NCBI RefSeq assembly: GCF_002237595.1
Contig: NZ_CP022529.1
Location: 1,550,001 to 1,614,000 of the forward strand
Reading direction: 5' to 3'
DNA: 64,000 nucleotides
Origin: Labrenzia sp. VG12
GTDB taxonomy: Bacteria; Pseudomonadota; Alphaproteobacteria; Rhizobiales; Stappiaceae
This document shows, in pieces, positions 1-9,214 of the stretch; positions within the stretch are counted from its first letter, which is position 1; the number at the start of each line of letters is the position of its first letter. Below the pieces are notes generated by a model. It had not been told where the DNA came from, made no database searches, and was given only the letters and a program-made list of their open reading frames with translations. The position numbers and the translations under genes were made by a program.

Positions 1-967
1 TGGTAATCTCGATGTCGTTGCGCCCCTGGCGGAACAACAAGGAAACCGCAGCATCGTCAAAGGCGACAAGCGTTTTGCCCATCTGGAACCAGCCGTTGCG
101 GACACGTGCTACGGCATTTGCGGTCAGAAACTTTCCATCCGCTGTCAGCCGGCTTTCAATTTTGGCCGAGGCCGGCAACCCAAACCCCTTGCCTTGCGCC
201 ACAGTCGCATCGGGCCCCAGCAGCTCGGCCAATGTAATTCCGTTGACCACGACACCGATGTTCTTTTGGCTGCCACCTTCCGGTGCGCTGCGTGCCAGTT
301 CCATGCGCCAGGTCGAGACGTTCCCGGTCACCTTGGCGTATGCGCGTATCGCCCTGTTCTCGCTGCGAAAGATATCGGCATCGATACCGTCAAAACGCCG
401 GAGCGATTTGCCGGACAGTTCCACCGAAGCGTTGCGGATACGCACGAACCGCAAGGCACGGCGGGCAAACTGATCGTCGATGACATCGCTGACCCGATCG
501 ATCGCTTCCATGAGCGGTTCCATTTCCGGAACCTTTGCCGGGCCGCCGGGCAGCCCCACTCTGACCTCAGGGTTTTTCAGATCAAGCCAGCTGAAGTGGA
601 TGTTGCCGCCGAGAAGAGCATCCCTGTCGAGCGGGGCGACCAGTTCCGGCAGGCTGATCCTGACGGGAGAAGCCCCGCCAATCTCTGCCTCCACATCCGA
701 AATCAGCACATTGATTCCATCCGGAGCGGTAAAGTCGAGGCTGGCGTGTGCAACAGAAAGCTGGACAGGTCCGCGCGTTCCCTGGTGGGCCAGAAGGCTG
801 CCCAGCAGGGGGACACGAACAGGTCCGGATGCGAACAGCGCAACCAGCCCGGCGCCGACCGAAATCAGAAGTACAGCGACCAGCCATCGCAAACGCAGAC
901 GCCTGCGTTTTTGCGGCCTGGTCTTATCTGCAGCTTCTAATCCGCCCTTTTGTGGCAAATCCGTCAA
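1..967 (-). CDS. AsmA/YhdP-like (DUF3971-type) envelope protein, 3' part outside window
   Basis: About 322 codons stay open from the window edge. The N-terminus is Arg/Lys-rich (RPQKRRRLRLRW) and is followed by one hydrophobic segment (WLVAVLLISVGAGLVALF), then beta-rich sequence with no catalytic motif. That pattern, a single anchor plus a long periplasmic repeat-like body, fits the AsmA/YhdP group, whose members are thought to bridge the periplasm in lipid transport. No in-frame ATG is present. The best start I find is a TTG at 967, with a second TTG 9 nt downstream. The gene is divergent from bcp. The family call rests on architecture and neighbourhood, so the exact family is uncertain. 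Confidence 0.6.
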   Translation of the reverse strand, partial: MTDLPQKGGLEAADKTRPQKRRRLRLRWLVAVLLISVGAGLVALFASGPVRVPLLGSLLAHQGTRGPVQLSVAHASLDFTAPDGINVLISDVEAEIGGASPVRISLPELVAPLDRDALLGGNIHFSWLDLKNPEVRVGLPGGPAKVPEMEPLMEAIDRVSDVIDDQFARRALRFVRIRNASVELSGKSLRRFDGIDADIFRSENRAIRAYAKVTGNVSTWRMELARSAPEGGSQKNIGVVVNGITLAELLGPDATVAQGKGFGLPASAKIESRLTADGKFLTANAVARVRNGWFQMGKTLVAFDDAAVSLLFRQGRNDIEIT

Positions 968-1162
968 TCCAGTTCTCTGCCTGCATGCGTAAAACAGGCG
1001 TTTCGGTTTGATTCAAAACGGGACTTTGCGCTAACCCTTCGCAACCCTGCGTGAGTCGCTCACCTTTTCATGATACCGCGATTGGACCAGAAAAAGCGAC
1101 AGCGGTGGTTCGGGAAGCAACGCAAACCGGCATTAACGCACAAACTTTGACAGAAGGAAGGC

Positions 1163-1633
1163 ATGATGAGCGAATTGGCCATTGGAGACAGCGCACCGGA
1201 TTTTGATCTTGAAGGCAATGGTGGCGAGCGCGTGACACTCAGCGCCCTGAAGGGAAAACCCGCCGTGGTCTATTTCTATCCCAAGGACGACACCCCGGGC
1301 TGTACCAAGGAGGCGATCGCTTTCACCTCGCTTCGCAGCAACTTCGACAGTTTGGGCATCACCGTCATCGGACTTTCGCCCGATACGGCCGCAAAACACG
1401 ACAAGTTCATTGCCAAGCATGATCTCAATCTTCGTCTGGGCGCTGACACGGAAACCGGCACCGCGCAGGCCTATGGCGTCTGGGTGGAGAAAAACATGTA
1501 TGGCAAGAAATACATGGGCGTGGAACGCTCAACCTTTCTGGTGGACGCGGACGGAAAAATCGCCCAGATCTGGCGCAAGGTGAAGGTTCCGGGCCACGCC
1601 GAAGCGGTCCTGGAGGCAGCCCGAGCCCTCTGA
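1163..1633 (+). CDS. bcp: Thioredoxin-dependent thiol peroxidase (Bcp/PrxQ peroxiredoxin)
   Basis: This 156-residue protein is the normal length for Bcp/PrxQ peroxiredoxins, which reduce hydroperoxides in the cytoplasm using thioredoxin. The AhpC/TSA-type thioredoxin fold covers the whole chain. The peroxidatic motif is DDTPGCTKEA, with Cys47. The residue five positions later, which is the resolving Cys in E. coli Bcp, is Ile52 here, so this looks like a 1-Cys form. A GAAGGAAGG ribosome-binding site precedes two tandem ATG codons (1163 and 1166), and either may be the start. The DUF455 gene follows 30 nt downstream and is probably cotranscribed. Confidence 0.93.
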   Translation: MMSELAIGDSAPDFDLEGNGGERVTLSALKGKPAVVYFYPKDDTPGCTKEAIAFTSLRSNFDSLGITVIGLSPDTAAKHDKFIAKHDLNLRLGADTETGTAQAYGVWVEKNMYGKKYMGVERSTFLVDADGKIAQIWRKVKVPGHAEAVLEAARAL

Positions 1634-1663
1634 AGACGAAGCCTGACAGGCGATCCGGGATCC

Positions 1664-2506
1664 ATGACCATGCAATCATCTGAAGAAACCTGTCCGGCTT
1701 CCAGCCTCGTCGCCGGCGCACGGGCGATCGTAGCCTCTGGTGATACGGCGGAAAAAGTCCGTCTCGCCTATGCCGTGTCCAAGGCATGGTTTCAGCGCAA
1801 GCTCGCGCTCGGGAGCCCCTCGAAAGACGGTGCCATGCCGGATCGCCCGGGCCGCCCCGGCAAACCTGAGTTGCGAGCGCCAAGGGACATGCCCAAGCGC
1901 AGCCTGACAGGCACCGCAGGCCGTCTGGCGCTGATCCATTCCCTCGCTCATATCGAGCTCAACGCCGTTGACCTCACCTGGGACCTGATCGGTCGTTTTG
2001 CCGCGATCCGCCTTCCGAGATCCTATTACGATGACTGGGTGCGGGTCGGACTGGAAGAAGCGAAACATTTCGCCATGCTCCAGGACCGGCTTGCCAGACT
2101 TGGCGCAAGCTATGGCGACTTGCCCGCTCATGACGGTCTGTGGCAGGCAGCACAAGACACGGGTCATGACCTTGCCGCCAGACTGGCCATCATACCTCTT
2201 GTCCTGGAGGCCCGCGGCCTCGACATCACGCCCCCGATGATCGAAAAGGCGCGCTCGATCGGCGACGAGGACACCGCCAGGTGTCTCGACATCATCTACA
2301 GGGATGAGAAAAACCACGTTGCTTTCGGCGCCAAATGGTTCCGATTCTTGTGTGACCGCCAGGGAATCAGGCCCGAACCGGCCTTCCATGAGTATGTGCG
2401 ACGGCATTTCCGCGGAGCGCTGAAGCCTCCCTTCAACGACCGCGCGCGTTCGGAAGCCGGACTAACCCCCGGTTTTTACAAGCCTCTTGCGCCTCTCGTA
2501 GGGTAA
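1664..2506 (+). CDS. DUF455 family ferritin-like protein
   Basis: This is a 280-residue, mostly helical protein of the DUF455 ferritin-like family. Carboxylate and histidine motifs typical of diiron four-helix bundles are visible in order: HIELNAVD, EEAKHF, an EARGLD helix and DEKNHV. A diiron or other metal site is therefore likely, but the reaction and substrate are not known. The gene starts 30 nt after bcp, which suggests a shared transcript and perhaps an oxidative-stress context. The first 60 residues or so are variable and poorly conserved in character, so the exact start (ATG 1664 or the ATG at 1670) is uncertain. Confidence 0.75.
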   Translation: MTMQSSEETCPASSLVAGARAIVASGDTAEKVRLAYAVSKAWFQRKLALGSPSKDGAMPDRPGRPGKPELRAPRDMPKRSLTGTAGRLALIHSLAHIELNAVDLTWDLIGRFAAIRLPRSYYDDWVRVGLEEAKHFAMLQDRLARLGASYGDLPAHDGLWQAAQDTGHDLAARLAIIPLVLEARGLDITPPMIEKARSIGDEDTARCLDIIYRDEKNHVAFGAKWFRFLCDRQGIRPEPAFHEYVRRHFRGALKPPFNDRARSEAGLTPGFYKPLAPLVG

Positions 2507-2667
2507 TTTCCGGCCCCATGAAGACGAATTATTAACCTTACCAAATTCTAATCAGACTCAGTTCTCATGCAGAATGCAGACAGTGACTGAGTGATGATGC
2601 AACAGCGCCAAGAAACGACGCAGACTTATCAAGCCCCCGGTCAGCACCGCAAGAAGCGGCGCTCGGA

Positions 2668-3948
2668 ATGGCGGCGAAAAAAACCACATACACGATGCGA
2701 CCCGTGCATCTGATATGCGGCGCCCTGGCTTGTGTGGCGACTACCCTCACCATTGCCGGAACGATCGGTTACTACATGATGCGTAGTGACATGATCGCGG
2801 AAGCCAGTGCGGAGCGCACGGAACTGGTGCTGGAATACCAGAATCACATCGACCGCCTGCGCGCCGAGATCGAGACGCTGACAAGCCGCCAGATGGTGGA
2901 TCGGGAGACGGTTGAAATCCAGGTCATGGACGTGCTGCGTCGTCAGCACGATCTCAGTCAACGCCATGCTATCGTCACCGACCTCGTGGCACGCGCCGAG
3001 AGTGTTGGCATCTACCTGAGCAACGACAAGCCTCTGCCTCCGCAAAAACCGTCACTCGACTCCCGCGGACTGGCAGCTCTGGGCGGCGACGACAACACAG
3101 CCATTGGCGGCGAGAGCGAGTTGATCGACGAACCGGTCAAGGCGCTCGGTCTGCGCGATGGCGCCAGCAAGAGCTTTGACCCGCTCACCATCCTGCAACA
3201 GCCGATCTCCGGTGAGGCAGGCGTGCCGGATGCGTTAAAAAAAAACTCTGAGAAGCAGGCCGCTCTCGACGCGATAAAAGCCAATATTTCCGAGATGGAC
3301 GTGGAAAGTACCGCGGCCGTCGACGCCATTACCGTGGCCACCGAAAGCCGGATCGAGGAAATTCTCGGTATTACCAGCGCAATCACCCCCGGCGTGAACA
3401 AGGCCCTGCGCAAGCAATCCGCTTTGGGCGGTCCGTTTCAGCCTATCACCGAAGAGAATTTTCCGGACCGGCTAGAGCGTGCCAATGCCGCGCTGACCGC
3501 CTTGCGCCGCGTGAAATTCACCGCCTTGAGACTGCCGATCAAACGGCCGATCCGAAACGGCTCGGTCTCCAGCAGTTATGGACCGCGCGTCGACCCGTTT
3601 CTGGGACGTCTTGCCATGCATACCGGCATCGACTTCAAGGCTCCTTATGGCGCCCGTGTCTTCTCCTCCGCCCCGGGCACCGTTCTCAGTGCAAAGAGGA
3701 AGGGCGGTTATGGCAAGATGGTCGAGATTCGCCATGCCAACGGTTTTGTGACGCGTTATGCCCACCTCAGCCGCATCCAGGTGGCCGAAGGCGATCACGT
3801 CCTGGCAGGAGATCTGATCGGCAATGTCGGTTCAACCGGTCGCTCCACAGGGCCGCATCTTCACTACGAAATCCGCCGTCACGACAAGCCGAGCAACCCC
3901 GCAAGTTTCCTGTCTGCAGGTGACAAGCTGGCTGAGCTTGCCCTTTAG
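2668..3948 (+). CDS. M23 family metallopeptidase (membrane-anchored, LytM-type)
   Basis: This 426-residue protein has a short basic N-terminus, one membrane segment (roughly residues 13-37), a coiled coil (about 45-110), a low-complexity linker, and a C-terminal LytM domain from about residue 290. The zinc site is readable as His318-x3-Asp322 (HTGID) and His397-Leu-His399 (HLHYE). Such enzymes cut peptidoglycan cross-links in the periplasm or activate amidases. A broken amidase gene lies about 4 kb away. The start is doubtful. The ATG at 2668 has a weak ribosome-binding site, and a highly charged reading frame from an ATG at 2597 runs into the same region one frame off, joined at a run of seven A residues (2677-2683). 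Confidence 0.88.
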   Translation: MAAKKTTYTMRPVHLICGALACVATTLTIAGTIGYYMMRSDMIAEASAERTELVLEYQNHIDRLRAEIETLTSRQMVDRETVEIQVMDVLRRQHDLSQRHAIVTDLVARAESVGIYLSNDKPLPPQKPSLDSRGLAALGGDDNTAIGGESELIDEPVKALGLRDGASKSFDPLTILQQPISGEAGVPDALKKNSEKQAALDAIKANISEMDVESTAAVDAITVATESRIEEILGITSAITPGVNKALRKQSALGGPFQPITEENFPDRLERANAALTALRRVKFTALRLPIKRPIRNGSVSSSYGPRVDPFLGRLAMHTGIDFKAPYGARVFSSAPGTVLSAKRKGGYGKMVEIRHANGFVTRYAHLSRIQVAEGDHVLAGDLIGNVGSTGRSTGPHLHYEIRRHDKPSNPASFLSAGDKLAELAL

Positions 3949-3959
3949 GGTCAAAATGC

Positions 3960-3985
3960 AAAACGGGGCCGATTGGCCCCGTTTT
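3960..3985. terminator. Bidirectional intrinsic terminator between M23 gene and prfB
   Basis: An 11-bp perfect inverted repeat (AAAACGGGGCC, GATT loop, GGCCCCGTTTT) lies between two convergent genes. A-rich and T-rich ends give a U-tract on both strands, so it can end both transcripts. Confidence 0.85.
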
Positions 3986-4008
3986 CCTGTCGGCAGTTCT
4001 GCGTAAGC

Positions 4009-5140
4009 TCAGTCGATATCCTCGACCTCGACCGGATCTCCACCAAACACGCGCTGTGCCAGCGACGCTTCCATGAACTTGTTCAGATCGCCATCCAGAA
4101 CATCGCCCGGCGACGTGCTTTCCACGCCGGTCCTGAGATCCTTCACAAGCTGATAGGGCTGCAGGACATAGGACCTGATCTGGTGCCCCCAGCCGATATC
4201 GGTCTTGGACGCGGCTTCGGCACTCGCCGCCTCTTCCCGCTTCTTCAGCTCAGCCTCGTAAAGGCGGGCTTTCAGCATGTTCCAGGCCGTTGCCCGGTTC
4301 TTGTGCTGGGATCGCTCGGACTGGCACTGCACCACGATACCAGACGGCTGGTGCGTGATGCGCACGGCCGAGTCGGTCGTGTTGACGTGCTGACCACCGG
4401 CACCGGACGCCCGATAGGTATCGATCCGGCAATCACTTTCGTTGATATCGATTTCGATGGAATCATCGATCACCGGATACACCCAGGCACTGGAGAAGCT
4501 CGTGTGCCTGCGCGCGTTGCTGTCATAGGGCGAGATGCGGACAAGACGGTGAACGCCAGACTCGGTCTTCAACCAGCCATAGGCGTTTTCACCCTTGACC
4601 AGCAGGGTCGCCGATTTGATGCCGGCTTCTTCGCCGTCCTGGTATTCCAGCACTTCGACCTTGAAGCCGCGCTTCTCTGCCCATCTGCGATACATGCGCA
4701 GCAGCATCGACGCCCAGTCCTGGCTTTCGGTCCCGCCTGCGCCGGAGTGAATTTCCAGATAGGTATCGTTGCCGTCGGCTTCCCCGGACAGAAGCGACTG
4801 CAACTGCAACTCGCCCACCTTGTCCTTCAGGCCGCGTAGCGCCCCCTCGGCGTCTTCGATGACGGACGTGTCGTCCTCCATCTCACCCAGTTCGATCAGT
4901 TCGATATTGTCGGCCAGATCCTGTTCCAGCGCCTTGACGCCACTGATGCCGTCGTCGAGCTGCTGGCGTTCGCGCATCAGCTTCTGCGCCTTTCCGGGAT
5001 CATTCCAGAGTTCCGGGTCCTCGGACAGAGCGTTCAGTTCTTCCAGACGGACAAGAGCCTGATCCCAGTCAAAGATGCCTCCTCAGCAGGCTTATGGCCT
5101 GCTTGATTTCATCGACGATCGCTTCCATCTCGGCGCGCAT
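4009..5140 (-). CDS. prfB: Peptide chain release factor 2 (RF2), made by programmed +1 frameshift
   Basis: RF2 ends translation at UGA and UAA codons. The full gene starts at ATG 5140 and encodes 23 codons (MRAEMEAIVDEIKQAISLL and so on) up to an in-frame TGA at 5071-5069. A +1 shift at CTT-TGAC then joins the main frame and gives a protein of about 376 residues, the normal family length. The total span is a multiple of three plus one, as expected. The hydrolytic GGQ motif (GAGGQHVNTTDSAV) is intact. The stop-codon recognition loop reads SPYD rather than the E. coli SPFD, a form I associate with alphaproteobacteria. The gene lies downstream of mrcA on the same strand. Confidence 0.95.
5069..5083 (-). 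promoter_or_regulatory. prfB: prfB autoregulatory +1 frameshift site
   Basis: On the minus strand the site reads AGGAGGCATCTTTGAC. It contains an internal Shine-Dalgarno-like AGGAGG, a slippery CTT codon, the in-frame TGA and a following C. Spacing matches the E. coli RF2 site (AGGGGGTATCTTTGAC). Low RF2 lets the ribosome pause at UGA and slip +1, so RF2 controls its own level. Confidence 0.94.
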
Positions 5141-5246
5141 CGGATACCTCGCTTGTTTTCGGGAGTGGTCCGTCCGCTTTCCTCAAGCAGCCGGGCCGCA
5201 AATTGGAGCGGGACATTACCCGCGCGGGCTGCCCCTGTAAACAGAT

Positions 5247-5279
5247 GAGGCGGCGGTCTGCCGGACAGACCGCCGCCTC
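5247..5279 (-). terminator. Strong hairpin between mrcA and prfB
   Basis: A 14-bp perfect inverted repeat (GAGGCGGCGGTCTG, 5-nt loop, CAGACCGCCGCCTC) sits just after the mrcA stop codon. There is no T-run, so it is either a weak terminator or an mRNA-stabilising stem between mrcA and prfB. Confidence 0.5.
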
Positions 5280-5295
5280 TTGGAAATTAGGTTTA

Positions 5296-7776
5296 TCAAT
5301 AGAGACCGCTGGTTCCCTGGAAGACCGCCCCGGCCGCTTCCGGTGAAACGGAAGTCGGAACGCCCATGGAACTCTGGAAGTCGATGACCGAGTAGCTGTC
5401 ATTCGGCGCCATGCCCGGCTTGAAGGCCTCCAGAATCGCACCCGGCGTTCCGGGCGTGGCCCGCTGCCCTGTGCCCCGGTTGATGGCAATCAGTTGCAGG
5501 CCCCTGGGCACCCGGAATTCGACAGGCGGCTTGTCGGCAAGGGCCTGTTTCACGAATTCGGTGAAGATCGGTGCGGCCACCTGCCCACCGGTAGCACCGC
5601 GTCCCATCGGCTTGGGATTGTCATAGCCAACAAAGACACCCACGGCGAGGTCTGGCGTGAAGCCCATGAACCAGGCATCCTTCTCGTCGTTGGTGGTACC
5701 GGTCTTGCCGGCCACGGGGCGGCCAACGGCACGGACGCGCGTTGCCGTGCCGCGCTGCACGACACCTTCCATCATGGAGGTGATCTGGTAGGCCGTCATC
5801 GGGTCCAGCACCTGTTCGCGGTCATCGATGAGGGTCGGTTCTCCCTGGCCGCTCCAGGAATCCTGGGTGCAGCCGTCACAAATGCGGCTGTCATGCTTGT
5901 AGATTGTGCGGCCATACCGGTCCTGGATCCGGTCGATCAGGGTCGGACGCACCTTCTTGCCACCGTTCGCAATTGTGGCGTAGGCGGTTGTCAGTCGCAG
6001 GACGGTGGTTTCCCCTGCCCCCAGGGACATGGACAGAACCGGCAACATGTTGTCGTAGATGCCGAACCGCTTGGCATATTCGGCCACCAACGGCATGCCC
6101 ATGTCCTGCGCAAGCCGGACGGTCATGACGTTTCGAGACAGCTCGATCCCGGTGCGCAGGGTCGACGGACCATAGAACTTGCCACCGTAGTTCTGCGGTC
6201 GCCAGGTGCCCAGTCCCGGCCCCTGGCTGATCTCGAGCGGGGCATCCATGATCACCGAGGACGGGGTATAGCCGTTGTCGAGGGCCGCGGCATAAAGGAA
6301 CGGCTTGAAGGAAGAACCCGGCTGGCGATAGGCCTGCGTGGCGCGGTTGAACTCGCTCTGCGCGAAGCTGAAACCGCCAACCAGGGCCAGAACGCGCCCC
6401 GTATAGGGATCCATTGCGACCAGCGCGCCGGAAACCTTCGGGATCTGGCGCAGTTCGAATGTTCCGGGCGCGACACTGCTTTCCTGAACATAGACGACGT
6501 CACCCGGTGCCAGCACGTCGGAAACCGCGTTTGGTGCCCGTCCATTGACCCGCGCCCATTTCATGGTCTCAAGAAAAAGCGGTCCGGCCTTGCGTTCGTC
6601 CGACAATTGTCCGCTGACCAGGGTTTCCGGCTGGACGCCGACCCTTGCCTGGTCGCTGCCGCTTTCAAGAACGACCGCAAGCCTCCACTCGGGCAGATCA
6701 CTGAGCGCCTCGATTTTGGCAAGATCCACACCCCAGTCCGCACCAAGCGTGATCCTGTCGACCGGGCCGCGCCAGCTGCCGCGTTGATGGTCAAACTTGA
6801 TCAGCCCGTCCATCAGGGACTTGCGAGCGATTTTCTGCAGTTCTGGATCCAGGGTCGAGCGCACGGAAAGACCGCCCTCATAGAGGCGCTTGTCGCCGAA
6901 GATCTCCGCAACTTCGCGGCGGACTTCCTCGGTGAAGTATTCTGCGGCAAACAGCCGGGAACCGGTTTCACGCGGCTTGACGACGATCGGCTTCTGCTTG
7001 GCTTCCTCGCCCTCCGCCGTGGTGATGTAGCCATCGGCCATCATGCGGTCGAGCACGTAGTTGCGCCGGGCAACCGCGGCTTCGGTCTTGCGGTACGGAT
7101 GATAGTTGTTGGGCGCCTTCGGCAAGGCGGCCAGGTAGGCGATTTCTTCCAGGCTCAGCTCATGAACCGACTTGTCGAAATAGATCAGCGACGCCGCTGC
7201 GACACCATAGGCACCGAACCCGAAATAGATCTCGTTGAGATAAAGCTCCAGGATTTCGTCCTTGGTGTAGGCCTGCTCGATTCGCAGTGACAGGATCGCT
7301 TCCTTCACCTTGCGCTCGTAAGCCGCAGAGCGGCGACGCCGTTCCTCACTCACAAGGTCAGACAGCAGAAAGTTCTTTGCGACCTGCTGGGTGATCGTCG
7401 AGGCGCCCTCCGGCCGACGGCCGGACCCATAGTTCTGCACGAAACGCACGGAGGCACGGGCAATCCCCTCCGGGTCCACTCCGATGTGCTTGTAGAAATT
7501 CTTGTCTTCCGCCGCGATGAAGGCTTCCTTCAACTGATCGGGAATTGCCTGGATCGGCAGAAACATACGGCGCTGCGTAGCATATTCCGCCATCAGGCTG
7601 CCGTCTGCGGCATGAACGCGGGTCATGACCGGCGGCTCGTAATTCTTCAACGCGGTATAGTCCGGCAGATCTTCGGAAAGGGTCTGCAGATACATCCAAA
7701 CGCCGGCCGCGATCAGAAGCGCGAAGACCGCACCGATCCCGAACAGATAGCCAAAAAACTTCACCAAGAATTTCAT
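5296..7776 (-). CDS. mrcA: Penicillin-binding protein 1A (bifunctional transglycosylase/transpeptidase)
   Basis: Class A PBP of about 826 residues that polymerises and cross-links peptidoglycan at the periplasmic face. An N-terminal membrane anchor (FLVKFFGYLFGIGAVFALL) is followed by the GT51 glycosyltransferase with EDKNFYKHIGVD and GASTITQQVAKN. The transpeptidase carries the nucleophile motif SSFK (about residue 485), SRN, and KTGTT (about residue 690). I chose ATG 7776 (MKFLVKFF), with GGGGAAAG upstream. An in-frame ATG at 7824 would add 16 residues before the anchor. The broken amidase gene lies just upstream on the same strand, so this was probably a cell-wall transcription unit. Confidence 0.95.
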   Translation of the reverse strand: MKFLVKFFGYLFGIGAVFALLIAAGVWMYLQTLSEDLPDYTALKNYEPPVMTRVHAADGSLMAEYATQRRMFLPIQAIPDQLKEAFIAAEDKNFYKHIGVDPEGIARASVRFVQNYGSGRRPEGASTITQQVAKNFLLSDLVSEERRRRSAAYERKVKEAILSLRIEQAYTKDEILELYLNEIYFGFGAYGVAAASLIYFDKSVHELSLEEIAYLAALPKAPNNYHPYRKTEAAVARRNYVLDRMMADGYITTAEGEEAKQKPIVVKPRETGSRLFAAEYFTEEVRREVAEIFGDKRLYEGGLSVRSTLDPELQKIARKSLMDGLIKFDHQRGSWRGPVDRITLGADWGVDLAKIEALSDLPEWRLAVVLESGSDQARVGVQPETLVSGQLSDERKAGPLFLETMKWARVNGRAPNAVSDVLAPGDVVYVQESSVAPGTFELRQIPKVSGALVAMDPYTGRVLALVGGFSFAQSEFNRATQAYRQPGSSFKPFLYAAALDNGYTPSSVIMDAPLEISQGPGLGTWRPQNYGGKFYGPSTLRTGIELSRNVMTVRLAQDMGMPLVAEYAKRFGIYDNMLPVLSMSLGAGETTVLRLTTAYATIANGGKKVRPTLIDRIQDRYGRTIYKHDSRICDGCTQDSWSGQGEPTLIDDREQVLDPMTAYQITSMMEGVVQRGTATRVRAVGRPVAGKTGTTNDEKDAWFMGFTPDLAVGVFVGYDNPKPMGRGATGGQVAAPIFTEFVKQALADKPPVEFRVPRGLQLIAINRGTGQRATPGTPGAILEAFKPGMAPNDSYSVIDFQSSMGVPTSVSPEAAGAVFQGTSGLY

Positions 7777-7970
7777 ACCGCGGGCTCGTCTTTCCCCGTC
7801 CTGAGAGCAAATCTGCTCTGCCACTTCCAGTTCTTAACACGGAAACCTGAACTCGGCACGTTCAGATGCCGGTCCTTGCACAAACTTATGCGCCTTCCTC
7901 TTGCAGCAATATGGCGATGCTGAGGCAACAGCGGCGACACCAGGCGATTCTGCCCGGCGGCAAAGGCCTT

Positions 7971-9214
7971 TTACTGCGAGGGTGTTTCCGGCTGGCGCGC
8001 CAGTCGCGGCCGGAAGAACGCATGAATGGCCTCGTTCATCGCGTTGGCCATGCGCTCGCGCCATTCGTCCGAAATCAGAAGTTTTTCGTCATGTTCGTTG
8101 GACAGATACCCAAGTTCCACGAGAACGGACGGAACATCATGCGCTTTCAACACCCTGAATCCCGCAGAGCGATGCGGATTGTTGATCAGCCTGACCGCAC
8201 TCTCCAGTTCACTCACCAGTGTGCGCGCAAAATAGACCGAAAACGAACGTGTTTCGCGCCGCGCCAGATCGAGCAGGATATCTGTGACTTCCGTTGGCTC
8301 CTCGTCGAGCTCGACCCCGGCGATCACGTCGGACATGTTTTCCGATTCGGCAAGATCCTCGGCCAACTGGTCGGATGCCTTGTCGGAGATCGTGTATACG
8401 GTCGCACCACGTGCAAATTTCTGCCCCGCCGCACCGAGTCGGCGTGGATCGAGATGAACAGGTCCGCCGCCAGCTCGTGGCCAATTTCAACGCGGCGTGC
8501 CAGCGACACGAATGTATCGTCGCTTCGTGTGAGTTTGACGTCGTAAAGTCCGGTTTCGTCCAGCTTGTCCTTCAGAAGCAGCGCGAAATCGAGCACGATC
8601 GCCTTCTCCAGCGTACCATGGACACCGGTTGCGCCCGTATCGATGCCGCCATGACCGGGATCCAGAAGGATCAGCGGCTTGACGCGATCCTTTTCGGCCG
8701 TCAGCCGGTCGCTCTTTGGCGCAGATTTTTCCGCCTGCGCCTCCGGCGTGCTTCTCGACGCCTCGACGAATGCTGAAAAGGCATCCGGTGATGTCTTGAC
8801 CAGGTCCACAACCAGTCGCGCCGGCTGGTCGTCAACGGCAGGCAAGAAGAAAGTCTTGTCAACTTTCGCCGGGCCGGAGAGATCCATTACGATTCTCGAC
8901 TTTCCGAGCGCAAACAGGCCGAAGCGCCAATCGGCAACCAGTCCGCGACCGTCCTGCCCCGCTTCGCTTGGTATGGAAAAGACGACTTCCGGAAGATCGA
9001 TAATCAGCCGGTATGGATTGGCGAGGCCGGAAATCACCGGGGAAACCTGACGATCCATATCAAGCACGAATCGTGTCCGGCTCTCGTCGCCGGCGACGCG
9101 TGCACCGGTAACAACCGGTTTGGACGCTTCAGCCAGGGCAGTGTGAGACAAACCGCCAATCACGCAGAACAGCGTGGTCAGGCAGACTGCGAACGCCTTT
9201 TTCAGTGCGGTCAT
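7971..9214 (-). pseudogene. amiC: N-acetylmuramoyl-L-alanine amidase (AmiC-like), interrupted by a -1 frameshift
   Basis: Two reading frames together make one amidase. The first runs from ATG 9214 and carries a signal peptide (KKAFAVCLTTLFCVIGG), an AMIN-type domain, then the Amidase_3 start (DPGHGGIDTGA, Glu in GTLEKA, FISIHADSVRRG). The second frame continues with QKFARGATVYTISDKASDQ and ends with the zinc-ligand and catalytic region PSVLVELGYLSN. The break lies in a run of four C (8424-8427 on the plus strand). One extra base there would give SVRRGQKFARGATVY and restore the enzyme. It is either a real inactivating mutation or a homopolymer sequencing error. As written, the first frame ends at 8324 without the last third of the catalytic domain. 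Confidence 0.85.

Noticed and set aside
5494..7290. A 598-codon open frame opposite mrcA.
   Set aside because: Antisense shadow of PBP1A; no motif and no ribosome-binding site.
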